Positions 45,879 through 54,795 of a stretch of DNA of 64,000 bases are shown here, piece after piece. The translations under genes were made by a program, and so were the position numbers. Each line of letters opens with the position of its first letter. Position 1 is the first letter of the stretch. The DNA lies in NCBI GenBank assembly GCA_028869255.1, contig CP110972.1, positions 5,804,001 through 5,868,000 on the forward strand. Direction: 5' to 3'. The notes under the pieces are model-generated. The model saw only the letters and a list, made by a program, of their open reading frames with translations, did no database searches and had not been told where the DNA came from. Origin of the DNA: Pseudomonas poae (GTDB lineage: Bacteria; Pseudomonadota; Gammaproteobacteria; Pseudomonadales; Pseudomonadaceae).

Positions 45879-46649
45879 ATGAAAGCAGTGATTTTGGCTG
45901 GTGGGCTTGGCAGCCGCCTGAGTGAAGAGACGAGCACGCGGCCAAAACCTATGGTTGAAGTGGGTGGCCGTCCAATTCTCTGGCACATCATGAAAATCTA
46001 CTCTCATTATGGCGTGAATGATTTCGTGATTTGCCTGGGCTACAAGGGCTATGTCATCAAAGAATACTTCGCCAACTATTTCCTGCACATGTCGGACGTT
46101 ACCTTCGACATGGCGAACAACAAAATGGAAGTCCACCAGAACAACGCCGAGCCATGGCGTGTGACCCTGGTTGATACCGGGGCTGAGTCTCAGACCGGCG
46201 GTCGCCTGCGTCGCGTTCGTGATTATCTGGAACCGGGCGAAGATTTCTGCTTTACCTATGGCGACGGCGTTGCCGATGTCGATATCGGCAAACTGGTGGC
46301 CTTCCACAAAGCCCACGGTAAAAAGGCAACGGTCACCGCGACCCAGCCCCCAGGCCGTTTCGGCGCTCTGAACATCAACGATCACCATGTGGAAAGTTTC
46401 CGCGAGAAACCCCACGGCGATGATTCCTGGATCAATGGCGGTTACTTCGTGCTCAAGCCGGAAGTCATCGACCTGATCGAGGCCGACGACACCATCTGGG
46501 AGCGTGAGCCCCTGGAAGCGCTGGCCCGCGACCGTGAGCTGCTGGCCTATGAACACGGCGGCTTCTGGCAGCCGATGGATACCCTGCGCGAGAAACAACA
46601 GCTGGAGGACTTGTGGGAACGCAAGGTCGCCCCGTGGAAAGTATGGTGA
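45879..46649 (+). CDS. rfbF: Glucose-1-phosphate cytidylyltransferase
   Basis: Makes CDP-glucose from glucose-1-phosphate and CTP, the first step of the CDP-3,6-dideoxyhexose pathway (also called ddhA). It has 256 residues from ATG 45879, the family length, with CAGGAG upstream. The nucleotidyltransferase motif is [21 protein letters not shown] (about 5-25), followed by [30 protein letters not shown] and [13 protein letters not shown]. It overlaps rfbG by 7 bases. Confidence 0.95.
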   Translation: MKAVILAGGLGSRLSEETSTRPKPMVEVGGRPILWHIMKIYSHYGVNDFVICLGYKGYVIKEYFANYFLHMSDVTFDMANNKMEVHQNNAEPWRVTLVDTGAESQTGGRLRRVRDYLEPGEDFCFTYGDGVADVDIGKLVAFHKAHGKKATVTATQPPGRFGALNINDHHVESFREKPHGDDSWINGGYFVLKPEVIDLIEADDTIWEREPLEALARDRELLAYEHGGFWQPMDTLREKQQLEDLWERKVAPWKVW

Positions 46650-47725
46650 TCAATCCGGCGTTCTGGCAGGGCAAGCGGGTATTCCTGACGGGACATACCG
46701 GTTTCAAAGGCGGCTGGTTGGCGCTGTGGCTGCAGGAAATGGGCGCGATCGTTACCGGGTTCGCCCTCGAACCGCAGACCACCCCCAGCCTGTTCGACGT
46801 TGCGTCGGTGGGCGAGCGCATGACCTCGATCATCGGCGACATTCGTGATGGCGCAGCCTTGGCGGCAGCCGTTGCCCAGGCGCAGCCGGAGATCGTACTG
46901 CACTTGGCGGCGCAGCCACTGGTCCGCTATTCCTACGACGCACCAGTAGAAACATTCGGTACCAATGTAATGGGTACCGTGCATCTGCTGGAAGCGGTTC
47001 GTGCTTGCCCCACTGTGCGTTCCTGCGTCGTGGTCAGCTCCGACAAATGCTACGAAAACCGCGAATGGCCTTGGGGCTACCGCGAAAACGAAGCCATGGG
47101 CGGTTATGACCCCTACAGCGCGAGCAAGGGCTGTACCGAACTGGTGACAGCCTCTTATCGCAGCTCGTATTTCAACCCGGCCCGCCACGCTGAACACGGT
47201 GTTGGGTTGGGCAGTGGCCGTGCAGGCAACGTGATCGGCGGCGGTGACTGGGCCGCAGATCGTCTGGTGCCGGATCTGCTGGGGGCATTTGAGCGCAAAG
47301 AAGTTGCTATCATCCGCAACCCGGGAGCGATTCGCCCTTGGCAGCATGTGCTCGAGCCGCTGTCGGGCTACCTGGTGCTGGCCCAGCGTCTCTATGAGGA
47401 CGGTGCACAGGTGGCCGAAGGCTGGAACTTCGGCCCTGCAGACTCCGATGCCCAGCCCGTGAGCTGGATTGCCGAGCGCATGACGCAGTGCTGGTCCGAC
47501 GGCGCTCAATTCCGTATCGAAGCAAATGCTGCGGCCCCTCACGAGGCCAACTACCTCAAGCTCGATTGCTCCAAGGCCCGTGCGCGATTGTCTTGGACAC
47601 CACGCTGGTCCCTCGCCCGTGCGTTGGATGAGGTAGTGGGCTGGCACCGAGCGTTTCTGGCCGGCAGCGACATGCGACAAGTGTGTATTGATCAAATTTC
47701 GAGCTTTTCTCAAGCCCGACCATAA
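46643..47725 (+). CDS. rfbG: CDP-glucose 4,6-dehydratase
   Basis: Converts CDP-glucose to CDP-4-keto-6-deoxyglucose (also ddhB). It has 360 residues from ATG 46643 ([20 protein letters not shown]). The dinucleotide motif [14 protein letters not shown] is at about residues 16-29. The family-typical [27 protein letters not shown] and the Tyr/Lys pair in [14 protein letters not shown] follow. Overlapping ends with rfbF and rfbH (TAATG) point to strict co-translation. Confidence 0.95.
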   Translation: MVINPAFWQGKRVFLTGHTGFKGGWLALWLQEMGAIVTGFALEPQTTPSLFDVASVGERMTSIIGDIRDGAALAAAVAQAQPEIVLHLAAQPLVRYSYDAPVETFGTNVMGTVHLLEAVRACPTVRSCVVVSSDKCYENREWPWGYRENEAMGGYDPYSASKGCTELVTASYRSSYFNPARHAEHGVGLGSGRAGNVIGGGDWAADRLVPDLLGAFERKEVAIIRNPGAIRPWQHVLEPLSGYLVLAQRLYEDGAQVAEGWNFGPADSDAQPVSWIAERMTQCWSDGAQFRIEANAAAPHEANYLKLDCSKARARLSWTPRWSLARALDEVVGWHRAFLAGSDMRQVCIDQISSFSQARP

Positions 47726-49059
47726 TGAACACGGATTACCTGATGACCACCCAAGACGACCTCAGAAAACAGATTGACGACCTGGCCCAGCAATACTCCA
47801 AGACCGCGTTTGCGCGTCGTGAATTCGTGCCTGGCGTGACCGCCATTCCACCGGCAGGCAAAGTGATCGATGGGGCCGAAGTCGGCCTGATGATTCAGGC
47901 CTCGCTGGATGGTTGGTTGACCACTGGCCGTTTCAACACCGAATTCGAAAAGCGCCTCAGCAAGTTCCTTGGCGTCAAGCACGTACTGACCACCAACTCC
48001 GGTTCGTCAGCCAACCTGCTGGCGTTCACCGCGCTGACCTCGCCAACCCTGGGCGATCGCGCAATCAAGCCGGGTGACGAAGTGATTGGCGTGGCGGCGG
48101 GCTTCCCCACCACCGTCAACCCGATCATCCAGAATGGTGCGATCCCGGTATTTGTCGACGTTGACCTGGCGACCTACAACATCAACCCGGACCTGATCGA
48201 AGCAGCCATTTCGCCGAAAACCAAGGCGATCATGCTGGCTCACACCCTCGGCAACCCGTACAACCTGCGCAAGATTCGCGAGCTGTGCGACAAGTACAAG
48301 CTGTGGTTGGTCGAAGACTGCTGCGACGCCCTGGGTTCTACCTATGACGGCAAGCTGGTCGGCACCTTTGGCGATATCGGCACCTTGAGCTTCTACCCGG
48401 CTCACCACATCACCATGGGTGAAGGCGGCGCGGTATTCACCAACAAGTCCAAGCTGCGTCTTGCGGTCGAATCCATTCGTGACTGGGGCCGCTCGTGCTT
48501 CTGCCCGCCAGGTGAAGACAACACCTGCAAGAAGCGTTTTTGCTGGCAACTGGGTGATCTGCCGTATGGCTACGATCACAAGTACACCTACTCCCACCTG
48601 GGCTATAACCTCAAGATTACCGACATGCAGGCCGCTTGCGCTCTGGCGCAAATGGACAAGCTGCCGTCCTTCATCGAGGCGCGCAAACATAACTTTGCCT
48701 ACCTGAAGGAGCGGCTCGCGAGCTGTGCGGAGTTCCTGATTCTTCCGGAAGCCACTGAAGGCGCTGAGCCGTCGTGGTTTGGTTTCCCGATCACCTTGAA
48801 GGACGCGATCCCGTATCAACGTCTTGATCTGCTGACGTTCCTGGACGAGCACAAAATTGGTACACGACTTCTCTTCGCCGGGAATCTGCTGCGCCAACCG
48901 TATATGATTGGCCGCGAATATCGTGTGTCGGGCACTTTGGAAAACACTGACCGGATCATGAGCAAGACGTTCTGGGTTGGCGTTTGGCCAGGTCTGACCC
49001 ATGAAATGCTTGACTACGTCGTAGATCGTATCGAAACGTTCTTCGGTATCAACAAATAA
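47725..49059 (+). CDS. rfbH: CDP-6-deoxy-4-keto-glucose 3-dehydrase (E1)
   Basis: PMP- and iron-sulfur-dependent enzyme that removes the 3-hydroxyl to form the 3,6-dideoxy skeleton (also ddhC). It has 444 residues. His227 in [13 protein letters not shown] stands in place of the lysine of ordinary PLP aminotransferases, the hallmark of E1. Cys200, Cys258, Cys260 and Cys268 have the spacing of the known [2Fe-2S] ligands. The start is ATG 47725 overlapping rfbG; ATG 47743 (MTTQDDL) is an alternative. E1 normally needs a reductase (E3, DdhD), which is not visible in the window. Confidence 0.95.
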   Translation: MNTDYLMTTQDDLRKQIDDLAQQYSKTAFARREFVPGVTAIPPAGKVIDGAEVGLMIQASLDGWLTTGRFNTEFEKRLSKFLGVKHVLTTNSGSSANLLAFTALTSPTLGDRAIKPGDEVIGVAAGFPTTVNPIIQNGAIPVFVDVDLATYNINPDLIEAAISPKTKAIMLAHTLGNPYNLRKIRELCDKYKLWLVEDCCDALGSTYDGKLVGTFGDIGTLSFYPAHHITMGEGGAVFTNKSKLRLAVESIRDWGRSCFCPPGEDNTCKKRFCWQLGDLPYGYDHKYTYSHLGYNLKITDMQAACALAQMDKLPSFIEARKHNFAYLKERLASCAEFLILPEATEGAEPSWFGFPITLKDAIPYQRLDLLTFLDEHKIGTRLLFAGNLLRQPYMIGREYRVSGTLENTDRIMSKTFWVGVWPGLTHEMLDYVVDRIETFFGINK

Positions 49060-49070
49060 TAGGACGCCCC

Positions 49071-49874
49071 TTGAGTAAGCGCTTTTCTAAACGAGTAAGT
49101 GAAGCCTGGAGTGATTTGCGCGCTGCTTTGGTTGCGACGGAAACCTGGATTTTCCTGGGAAGTCATGACATCAAGCAGCGGTATCGGCGTTCAGTGCTGG
49201 GGCCGTTCTGGATCACCCTCAGTACCGCCGTGTTGATCGGCGGCCTGGGCGTGATGTATGCCGGGTTGTTCAAGATGGATGTGAATGACTACATCCCCTA
49301 CCTTGCTGCCGGCATGATCACCTGGAACTTCATGACGCTCGTGGTCACTGAAAGTTGCTTTGTGTTCACGGGGGCGGAAGGCAGTATCAAGGCGGCAAGG
49401 ATACCCTTGTCGTCCTATGTGCTGCGGCTGGTGTGGCGCAACATCCTGGTGTTCCTGCACAACTCGGTCGTATTGATCGGTGTGGTGGTGTGGTTCCTGC
49501 CGTTCAACTTCATGAACTTGTTGATGGCCTTGGTCGGGCTGGCGGTGATCGGGGTGTTCCTGTTCTGGCTGGCACTGCTCGTCGGCCTGCTCAGCGCGCG
49601 TTTTCGCGATATCCCGCTGATTGTTGCCAACGTGATGCAGGTGGTGTTTTTCATGACGCCCATCATGTGGAAAGCGGAGGTGCTGAGCTCGCGGATGTGG
49701 ATCGCCGAGATGAACCCGTTCTACTACATGCTCGAACTCGTTCGTAACCCGCTGCTGGGCCAGCCATTGACCATGAGCGTCTGGACCGGTGTGGCCGCGA
49801 TTGTGCTGGTTACCGCGGTGGCCTCTTTTCTTTTGTTTGCGCGTTTTCGTACGCGCATTGTTTATTGGTTGTAA
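49071..49874 (+). CDS. wzm: ABC transporter permease for polysaccharide export (Wzm-like)
   Basis: Inner-membrane channel subunit for lipid-linked O-polysaccharide. It has 267 residues starting at TTG 49071 with a GGAC-type ribosome-binding site. It contains about six hydrophobic segments and the ABC-2 type beginning KQRYRRSVLGPFWITLSTAVLIGGLG. MNPFYYMLELVRNPLLG near residue 225 is the typical C-terminal coupling region. wzt follows 3 bases after the stop. Confidence 0.92.
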   Translation: MSKRFSKRVSEAWSDLRAALVATETWIFLGSHDIKQRYRRSVLGPFWITLSTAVLIGGLGVMYAGLFKMDVNDYIPYLAAGMITWNFMTLVVTESCFVFTGAEGSIKAARIPLSSYVLRLVWRNILVFLHNSVVLIGVVVWFLPFNFMNLLMALVGLAVIGVFLFWLALLVGLLSARFRDIPLIVANVMQVVFFMTPIMWKAEVLSSRMWIAEMNPFYYMLELVRNPLLGQPLTMSVWTGVAAIVLVTAVASFLLFARFRTRIVYWL

Positions 49875-49877
49875 CCC

Positions 49878-50624
49878 ATGGCCCACATCATTGCTAAGGA
49901 CCTGGTAGTCGAGTTTCCGATTTACCAGGGCGCGCAAAGGTCGATGCGCAAAACGTTCCTCAAGGCGGCGTCAGGAGGAAAGCTGGCTGGCTCCGACTCG
50001 CGAGTGCTGGTCCGTGCGGTTGACGGCGCCACGTTCTCGATCAACGACGGTGAGCGCGTCGGTTTGCTGGGCCACAATGGCTCGGGCAAGACCACATTGC
50101 TGCGCGCCTTGAGCGGTGTGTATGAGCCGGCCAGCGGTACGCTCGACATGGACGGTTCGATCACCTCACTGCTGGATATTTCCCAAGGCTTCGACCTCGA
50201 CTCCAGTGGCCTTGAGAACATCACCCTGCGCGCCATCACCATGGGGCATTCGCCGAAGCGGATCAAACCGCACATCGATGAGATCTGCGATTTCTCCGGG
50301 TTGGGCGACTACCTGAAGCTGCCCGTTCGTACCTATTCGAGCGGGATGATGATGCGCCTGGCATTTGCTATCTCGACCTCCGTCGGCTCCGACATCCTGT
50401 TGATGGACGAATGGCTGAGCGTTGGCGACGATGATTTCAAGGCACGAGCCACCGAGCGGCTCACCCATCTGTTCAACCGTGCAGCGATCGTCGTGATTGC
50501 CTCGCACGATACCGCGCTGCTCGCGCGCACTTGTACGCGAATCCTGCACGTGGAACACGGCAAGATCATTCGCGAACAAACCGCTCAAGAATTCACCGGG
50601 AGTGATCATGCAGAAAAAGTATAG
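49878..50624 (+). CDS. wzt: ABC transporter ATP-binding protein for polysaccharide export (Wzt-like)
   Basis: ATPase partner of the upstream permease. It has 248 residues with Walker A GHNGSGKTTLL (about 63-73), the signature YSSGMMMRLAFAI, Walker B ILLMDEWLSVGD and the switch HDT. It ends soon after the nucleotide-binding domain, so the C-terminal carbohydrate-binding domain found in Wzt proteins that read a capped O-chain is absent. Export should therefore not need a terminal cap. The last 17 bases overlap the ThDP enzyme gene. Confidence 0.92.
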   Translation: MAHIIAKDLVVEFPIYQGAQRSMRKTFLKAASGGKLAGSDSRVLVRAVDGATFSINDGERVGLLGHNGSGKTTLLRALSGVYEPASGTLDMDGSITSLLDISQGFDLDSSGLENITLRAITMGHSPKRIKPHIDEICDFSGLGDYLKLPVRTYSSGMMMRLAFAISTSVGSDILLMDEWLSVGDDDFKARATERLTHLFNRAAIVVIASHDTALLARTCTRILHVEHGKIIREQTAQEFTGSDHAEKV

Positions 50625-52392
50625 CGATTGGGTCAGTACCTGGCTGGCAGAAGCAGGCTACACCCACTGCTTCTTCGTAGCAGGCGGCAATATCATGCAC
50701 CTGCTGGAAAGCCTCAGCCATAACCTGACCTGCGTCCCCGTCGTGCATGAAGTGGCGGCAGGTATCGCGGCAGAATATTTCAACGCCACCAACGGCCAGG
50801 GCCACAAAGCCTTGGCGCTGGTCACTGCAGGCCCTGGCCTGACCAACATCGTCACGGCTTTGTCCGGTGCCTTCCTCGAAAGCCGCGAACTGCTGGTGAT
50901 CGGTGGTCAGGTCAAGACTGCAGACTTGAGCCACGGCGAATTGCGTCAACGCGGTATCCAGGAAATCGACGGTATTGCCATCGCTCGTCCTGTCACCGTC
51001 GCCGCCGAGCGCCTGGACACCCAGCTCTCCCGCGAAGCTTTCCTGGCCCTCTGCGCAGCTACCGAGCGTGGCCGCCCGGGCCCGGTGTTCATCGAACTGC
51101 CGCTGGACGTGCAAGGCCGCTTGATGAGCGCCGAAGAACTGCCGACCACGCCTGCCGTTGCCGTTACTGGCAAGCCAATGCCGTTGCCTGCCGATGTTCG
51201 CACGGCCGAGACCTCGCTCGACGAGGTGCTGGGCCTGTTGCGCGGCGCTCAACGCCCTGCGGTGTTGATTGGCGGCGGCGTCAGCCATGAAGCGGCGGCG
51301 GCGTTGACAGCCATCGCCGAGCAGCACTCGTTGCCGTTGTTCACAACCTGGAATGGCCTGGACCGTATCGCCGCCGACCATCCATGCTATTTCGGCCGGC
51401 CCAATACCTGGGGTCAGCGCTACGCCAACCTGCTGCTCCAGCAGGCCGATCTGGTGCTGGCGCTGGGTACGCGGCTTGGCCTGCAGCAGACCGGTTTCAA
51501 CTGGCAGGAATTCGGGCGTGGCGGCAAGGTCGTGCAGGTGGACTGCGATGTGGCCGAACTGACCAAGGGCCACCCACGTGTCGACGTGCCGATCTGTGCC
51601 GACGTCAACCCGTGGCTCAAGAGCCTGGCTTCCAGGCTCGAAGGTCAGTGGAGCGAGTGGCACGGCTACTGCCGCCAGGTTCAGGCGTCTTTGCCATTGA
51701 TCGAAGAGAACGTGACCCACGAGGGTTACCAATCACCGTTCAAACTGGTGGAGCATCTGTCTACTTTGCTCACCGCAGACGACGTGGTTGTGCCTTGCAG
51801 CAGCGGCGGCGCGTTCACGGTCATGATGCAGGTGTTCGCACAGAAGGCCGGCCAGCGCGTGGTGACCAACAAGGGCCTGGCCTCGATGGGTTACGGCTTG
51901 AGCGGTGCGATTGGCGCGGCATTTGCCAACCCGGATCAGCGCGTAGTGTTGGTTGAAGGTGACGGCGGCTTTGCGCAGAACCTCCAGGAAATCGGCACGG
52001 TTGGCGTTAACCGCCTGAACGTGAAGATCTTTATCTTCGATGACTCGGGCTATGCGTCTATTCGTTCGACCCAACGTAGCTACTTCGGTGGGCGTTACGT
52101 GGGTTGTGACATCGAAACGGGCTTGGGTCTGCCAAACTGGGCTGCGTTGTTTACCGCCTACGGTATTCCGGTGGTGCACGTAGAGCCAGGCTTTGAAAGC
52201 TCGCAGGCGTTCACCGCTCAACTCGAGAGCGATGGCCCGGGCGCCTTCATCGTCAAGGTCGACCCTGAGCAAACCTATTTCCCAAAAATCACCAGCCGAG
52301 TCACGCCAACGGGCATGGCTTCCAACCCGTTGCACCAGATGTCGCCTGATCTGGATGACGCGTTGGCGCAGCAGGTTACGCGCTTTCTGTAA
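50608..52392 (+). CDS. Thiamine-diphosphate-dependent enzyme, YerE/acetolactate-synthase-like
   Basis: ThDP enzyme of 594 residues from ATG 50608. The activating glutamate is Glu48 in PVVHEVAAGIAAEYF. The central Rossmann domain spans about 205-340. The C-terminal ThDP-binding motif starts GDGGFAQN (451-458) and ends in DDSGYASI. The start KKYSDWVSTWLAEAGYTHCFFVAGGNIMHLL resembles, from memory, YerE, the enzyme that transfers a two-carbon unit from pyruvate to CDP-3,6-dideoxy-4-keto sugars in yersiniose synthesis. Lying directly downstream of rfbFGH it is well placed for that reaction. An unrelated acetolactate-type decarboxylase is the alternative. Overlaps wzt by 17 bases. Confidence 0.82.
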   Translation: MQKKYSDWVSTWLAEAGYTHCFFVAGGNIMHLLESLSHNLTCVPVVHEVAAGIAAEYFNATNGQGHKALALVTAGPGLTNIVTALSGAFLESRELLVIGGQVKTADLSHGELRQRGIQEIDGIAIARPVTVAAERLDTQLSREAFLALCAATERGRPGPVFIELPLDVQGRLMSAEELPTTPAVAVTGKPMPLPADVRTAETSLDEVLGLLRGAQRPAVLIGGGVSHEAAAALTAIAEQHSLPLFTTWNGLDRIAADHPCYFGRPNTWGQRYANLLLQQADLVLALGTRLGLQQTGFNWQEFGRGGKVVQVDCDVAELTKGHPRVDVPICADVNPWLKSLASRLEGQWSEWHGYCRQVQASLPLIEENVTHEGYQSPFKLVEHLSTLLTADDVVVPCSSGGAFTVMMQVFAQKAGQRVVTNKGLASMGYGLSGAIGAAFANPDQRVVLVEGDGGFAQNLQEIGTVGVNRLNVKIFIFDDSGYASIRSTQRSYFGGRYVGCDIETGLGLPNWAALFTAYGIPVVHVEPGFESSQAFTAQLESDGPGAFIVKVDPEQTYFPKITSRVTPTGMASNPLHQMSPDLDDALAQQVTRFL

Positions 52393-52444
52393 TAGCTATT
52401 GAACGGGCAGCCTGTGGGCTGCCCGGTTCACAGCTGACCCTCTA

Positions 52445-52471
52445 CCGCGAGCCTGTCTCGCGGTTTTTTTT
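52445..52471 (+). terminator. Intrinsic terminator of the glycan operon
   Basis: The stem CCGCGAG / CTCGCGG with loop CCTGT is followed by eight T residues. A further inverted repeat GGGCAGCC / GGCTGCCC (52405-52424) lies just upstream. Both lie between the ThDP enzyme gene and the convergent pbpC. Confidence 0.92.
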
Positions 52472-52494
52472 ACCGGCCAGGCGTTCGAGCCCGC

Positions 52495-54795
52495 TCACGG
52501 CACAAACTCCACCTTCAACCCCCGGCTCGCGCTACGCCCCTGATCATCACTGACCCGCAACCAATATTCCCCCGATTTGCCCGGCCGCCAGTTCAGCGTG
52601 GTTTGCGGTGGGCCCTGGCCAATCAGCGTCTGGTCGGCGAACCAGTACAAGGTCGCCGCATCACTGGCCGCGTTGGCGCTCAGCGGGATGCTTTCCTGGG
52701 GCTGGGACAGGCGCAACTGGTAGCTCACCTGCGTCAGCGGCGAGCGGATTTGCGGCGCTTCGCTCTGGTCGCTGACGCGATTGGGCTGACAGTTCTTCAT
52801 CACATTCGGCGGTGTGCGCCGGGGCAGGCCGGCGGCGCGGTACAGGCGCTGGACGTCGCTGGGCCAGAACTCGAAGACTTCTTCGCGGGTGTATTGCGCC
52901 TCGAACGGTGGGCACGCGGCCTTGCCGGTGCGGGTGTCGATCAGTACCGGGCGGTGCAGGTTGGACACGCGTATCGGCGAGACGCCGGGGATGTACCAGG
53001 TCTTGCGGGTTTGCGGGCACCAGCGGTTGGGCAACTCGCCGGAAGCGGCGCAGACGTCGATGCGCACCAGCCCGGCGGGTGGTTTGTCGGGTTTGATCAG
53101 CACATTCGGCAACGCCAGGGGCAAGGCATCGGCGATGCGAAAGAACAGCGGCGCGGCGGTCTTGGCGCCGATAAACGCCGGGTTCGGGCGACCATCAAAG
53201 TTACCTACCCACACCACCAGCACGTACGGGCCGACCAGGCCGGCGCTCCAGGCGTCGTGAAAACCCCAGGACGTGCCGGTTTTCCAGGCGGTACGCCAGT
53301 GGCGATCGGGCAAACCATCCGGGCGCGGGTTGCGGCGCAGCATGTCGCGCACCATAAACGCGGCTTGCGGGGTGAGCAGTTGGGGGCCGGTGGATGGCGG
53401 CTGGTCCTGCACATAGCGCAATGGCCGCAGATGCCCGTCGCCGGCCAGCATCACATACAGCTGCGCCAGCTCCTCCGGCGTCATCTCACCGCCGCCGAGG
53501 GCCAGCGCCAGGCCGTAGTGGCTTTCACCGCGCAGGCCCTTGATACCGGCGCGTTGCAGCAATCCATACAGAGACGGCGATTTTACCTGGCTGGCCAGCC
53601 ACACAGCGGGGATATTGCGACTACGGATCAGGGCGTCCCGCGCAGTCAGTGGCCCGACAAAACTGCCGTCGAAATTTTCTGGCTGGAAGTAGCCGAAGTT
53701 ACTCGGCAAATCCTTGAGGATGCTCATGGGGTGGATAACCCCTTGGTCCAGCGCCAGCCCATAGAGGAATGGCTTGAGGGTCGACCCTGGCGAGCGCCGC
53801 GCCAGCACGCCGTTGACCTGGCCGTGGATGCTTGTGGATAAGTAATCCGCCGAGCCCACCAATGCCTTTACGCTCTGATCACGGCTGTCGATCAGAATCG
53901 CCGTGGCGTTTTCCACGCCGGTGCTGCGCCGTTCAGCGATAAAGCCGGTGATCAGGCGTTCGAGTAATTGCTGCAAGGGCAGGTTAAGGGTGCTGTTCAA
54001 CTCATTGTCCGGCTGGGACGCCAGCAACTGTTCGCTCAGGTGCGGTGCCAGAAACGGGATCTGCTGGCGGTTGCGCGCCTCCAGCGGCAAGTCGAGCAAA
54101 CTGCCGTTACGCGGGTCTTGTGGATAAGTTTCACGCCAGTCGGCCATCAACCGCAGCCGCGCATTTTGCAGGGATGGCCCAAAGCGTGCGCGCCGCCCCG
54201 GCTGCTGGGGAATCACCGCCAGCGCCAGGGATTCCGACAAGGACAACTGCGATGCTGACTTGCTGAAGTAAATCCGGCTCGCCGCCTCGGCGCCTTCGAT
54301 ATTGCCGCCCATGGGGGCCAGGTTCAGGTAAGCCTCGAGAATATCGTGCTTGCTGTACCGCGCCTCCAACCACAATGCCAGGGCCATCTGTTGCAGCTTG
54401 CCCGGTACCTGGCGGGTGTTGAGGTCCCACAACCGCCGTGCCAGTTGCATGCTCAAGGTCGAGCCGCCCTGACGCTGGCCGCCGCTGTAGGTGGCCATGG
54501 CCGCCCGCAGCAACGCCGGCGGATTGACCCCGGGGTGCCAGTAGAAATTGCGGTCTTCCTTGAGCAGTAAGGCTTCGACCAGTGACGGTGATATGCGCTC
54601 CAGCGGTAGCCATAAACGGTATTGGCCGTCATCCGCCAGCGTCATGCGCAGCAATGAGCCGTCGTCGGCCAACACCACCCGTGAGGAGCTCACGGTCTGT
54701 TCCAGCGGGGCGTGCGGCCATAGCCGCAACCCCGCCAACAGCACCGCCGCTGCCAGCAGCGGCGGCGTCAGTCGCTTAAGGCTTGGTAATTTCAA
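52495..54795 (-). CDS. pbpC: Penicillin-binding protein 1C
   Basis: Bifunctional peptidoglycan glycosyltransferase/transpeptidase of 766 residues in the inner membrane. An N-terminal membrane anchor precedes the glycosyltransferase domain (LKEDRNFYWHPGVNPPALL and GQRQGGSTLSMQLAR, about 75-120). The transpeptidase domain has SPGSTLKPFLYG (SxxK serine near 340) and KTGTSWGFHDAW (KTG near 515). A C-terminal beta-rich PBP1C-specific domain follows (about 680-766). It overlaps the end of the alpha-2-macroglobulin gene by 20 bases, the same pairing as yfhM-pbpC in E. coli. Two perfect DnaA boxes lie inside. Confidence 0.96.
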   Translation of the reverse strand: MKLPSLKRLTPPLLAAAVLLAGLRLWPHAPLEQTVSSSRVVLADDGSLLRMTLADDGQYRLWLPLERISPSLVEALLLKEDRNFYWHPGVNPPALLRAAMATYSGGQRQGGSTLSMQLARRLWDLNTRQVPGKLQQMALALWLEARYSKHDILEAYLNLAPMGGNIEGAEAASRIYFSKSASQLSLSESLALAVIPQQPGRRARFGPSLQNARLRLMADWRETYPQDPRNGSLLDLPLEARNRQQIPFLAPHLSEQLLASQPDNELNSTLNLPLQQLLERLITGFIAERRSTGVENATAILIDSRDQSVKALVGSADYLSTSIHGQVNGVLARRSPGSTLKPFLYGLALDQGVIHPMSILKDLPSNFGYFQPENFDGSFVGPLTARDALIRSRNIPAVWLASQVKSPSLYGLLQRAGIKGLRGESHYGLALALGGGEMTPEELAQLYVMLAGDGHLRPLRYVQDQPPSTGPQLLTPQAAFMVRDMLRRNPRPDGLPDRHWRTAWKTGTSWGFHDAWSAGLVGPYVLVVWVGNFDGRPNPAFIGAKTAAPLFFRIADALPLALPNVLIKPDKPPAGLVRIDVCAASGELPNRWCPQTRKTWYIPGVSPIRVSNLHRPVLIDTRTGKAACPPFEAQYTREEVFEFWPSDVQRLYRAAGLPRRTPPNVMKNCQPNRVSDQSEAPQIRSPLTQVSYQLRLSQPQESIPLSANAASDAATLYWFADQTLIGQGPPQTTLNWRPGKSGEYWLRVSDDQGRSASRGLKVEFVP

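Noticed and set aside
50545..50560. parS-like CACGTGGAAC in wzt
   Set aside because: Only the right half of the palindrome is present; three mismatches in the left half.
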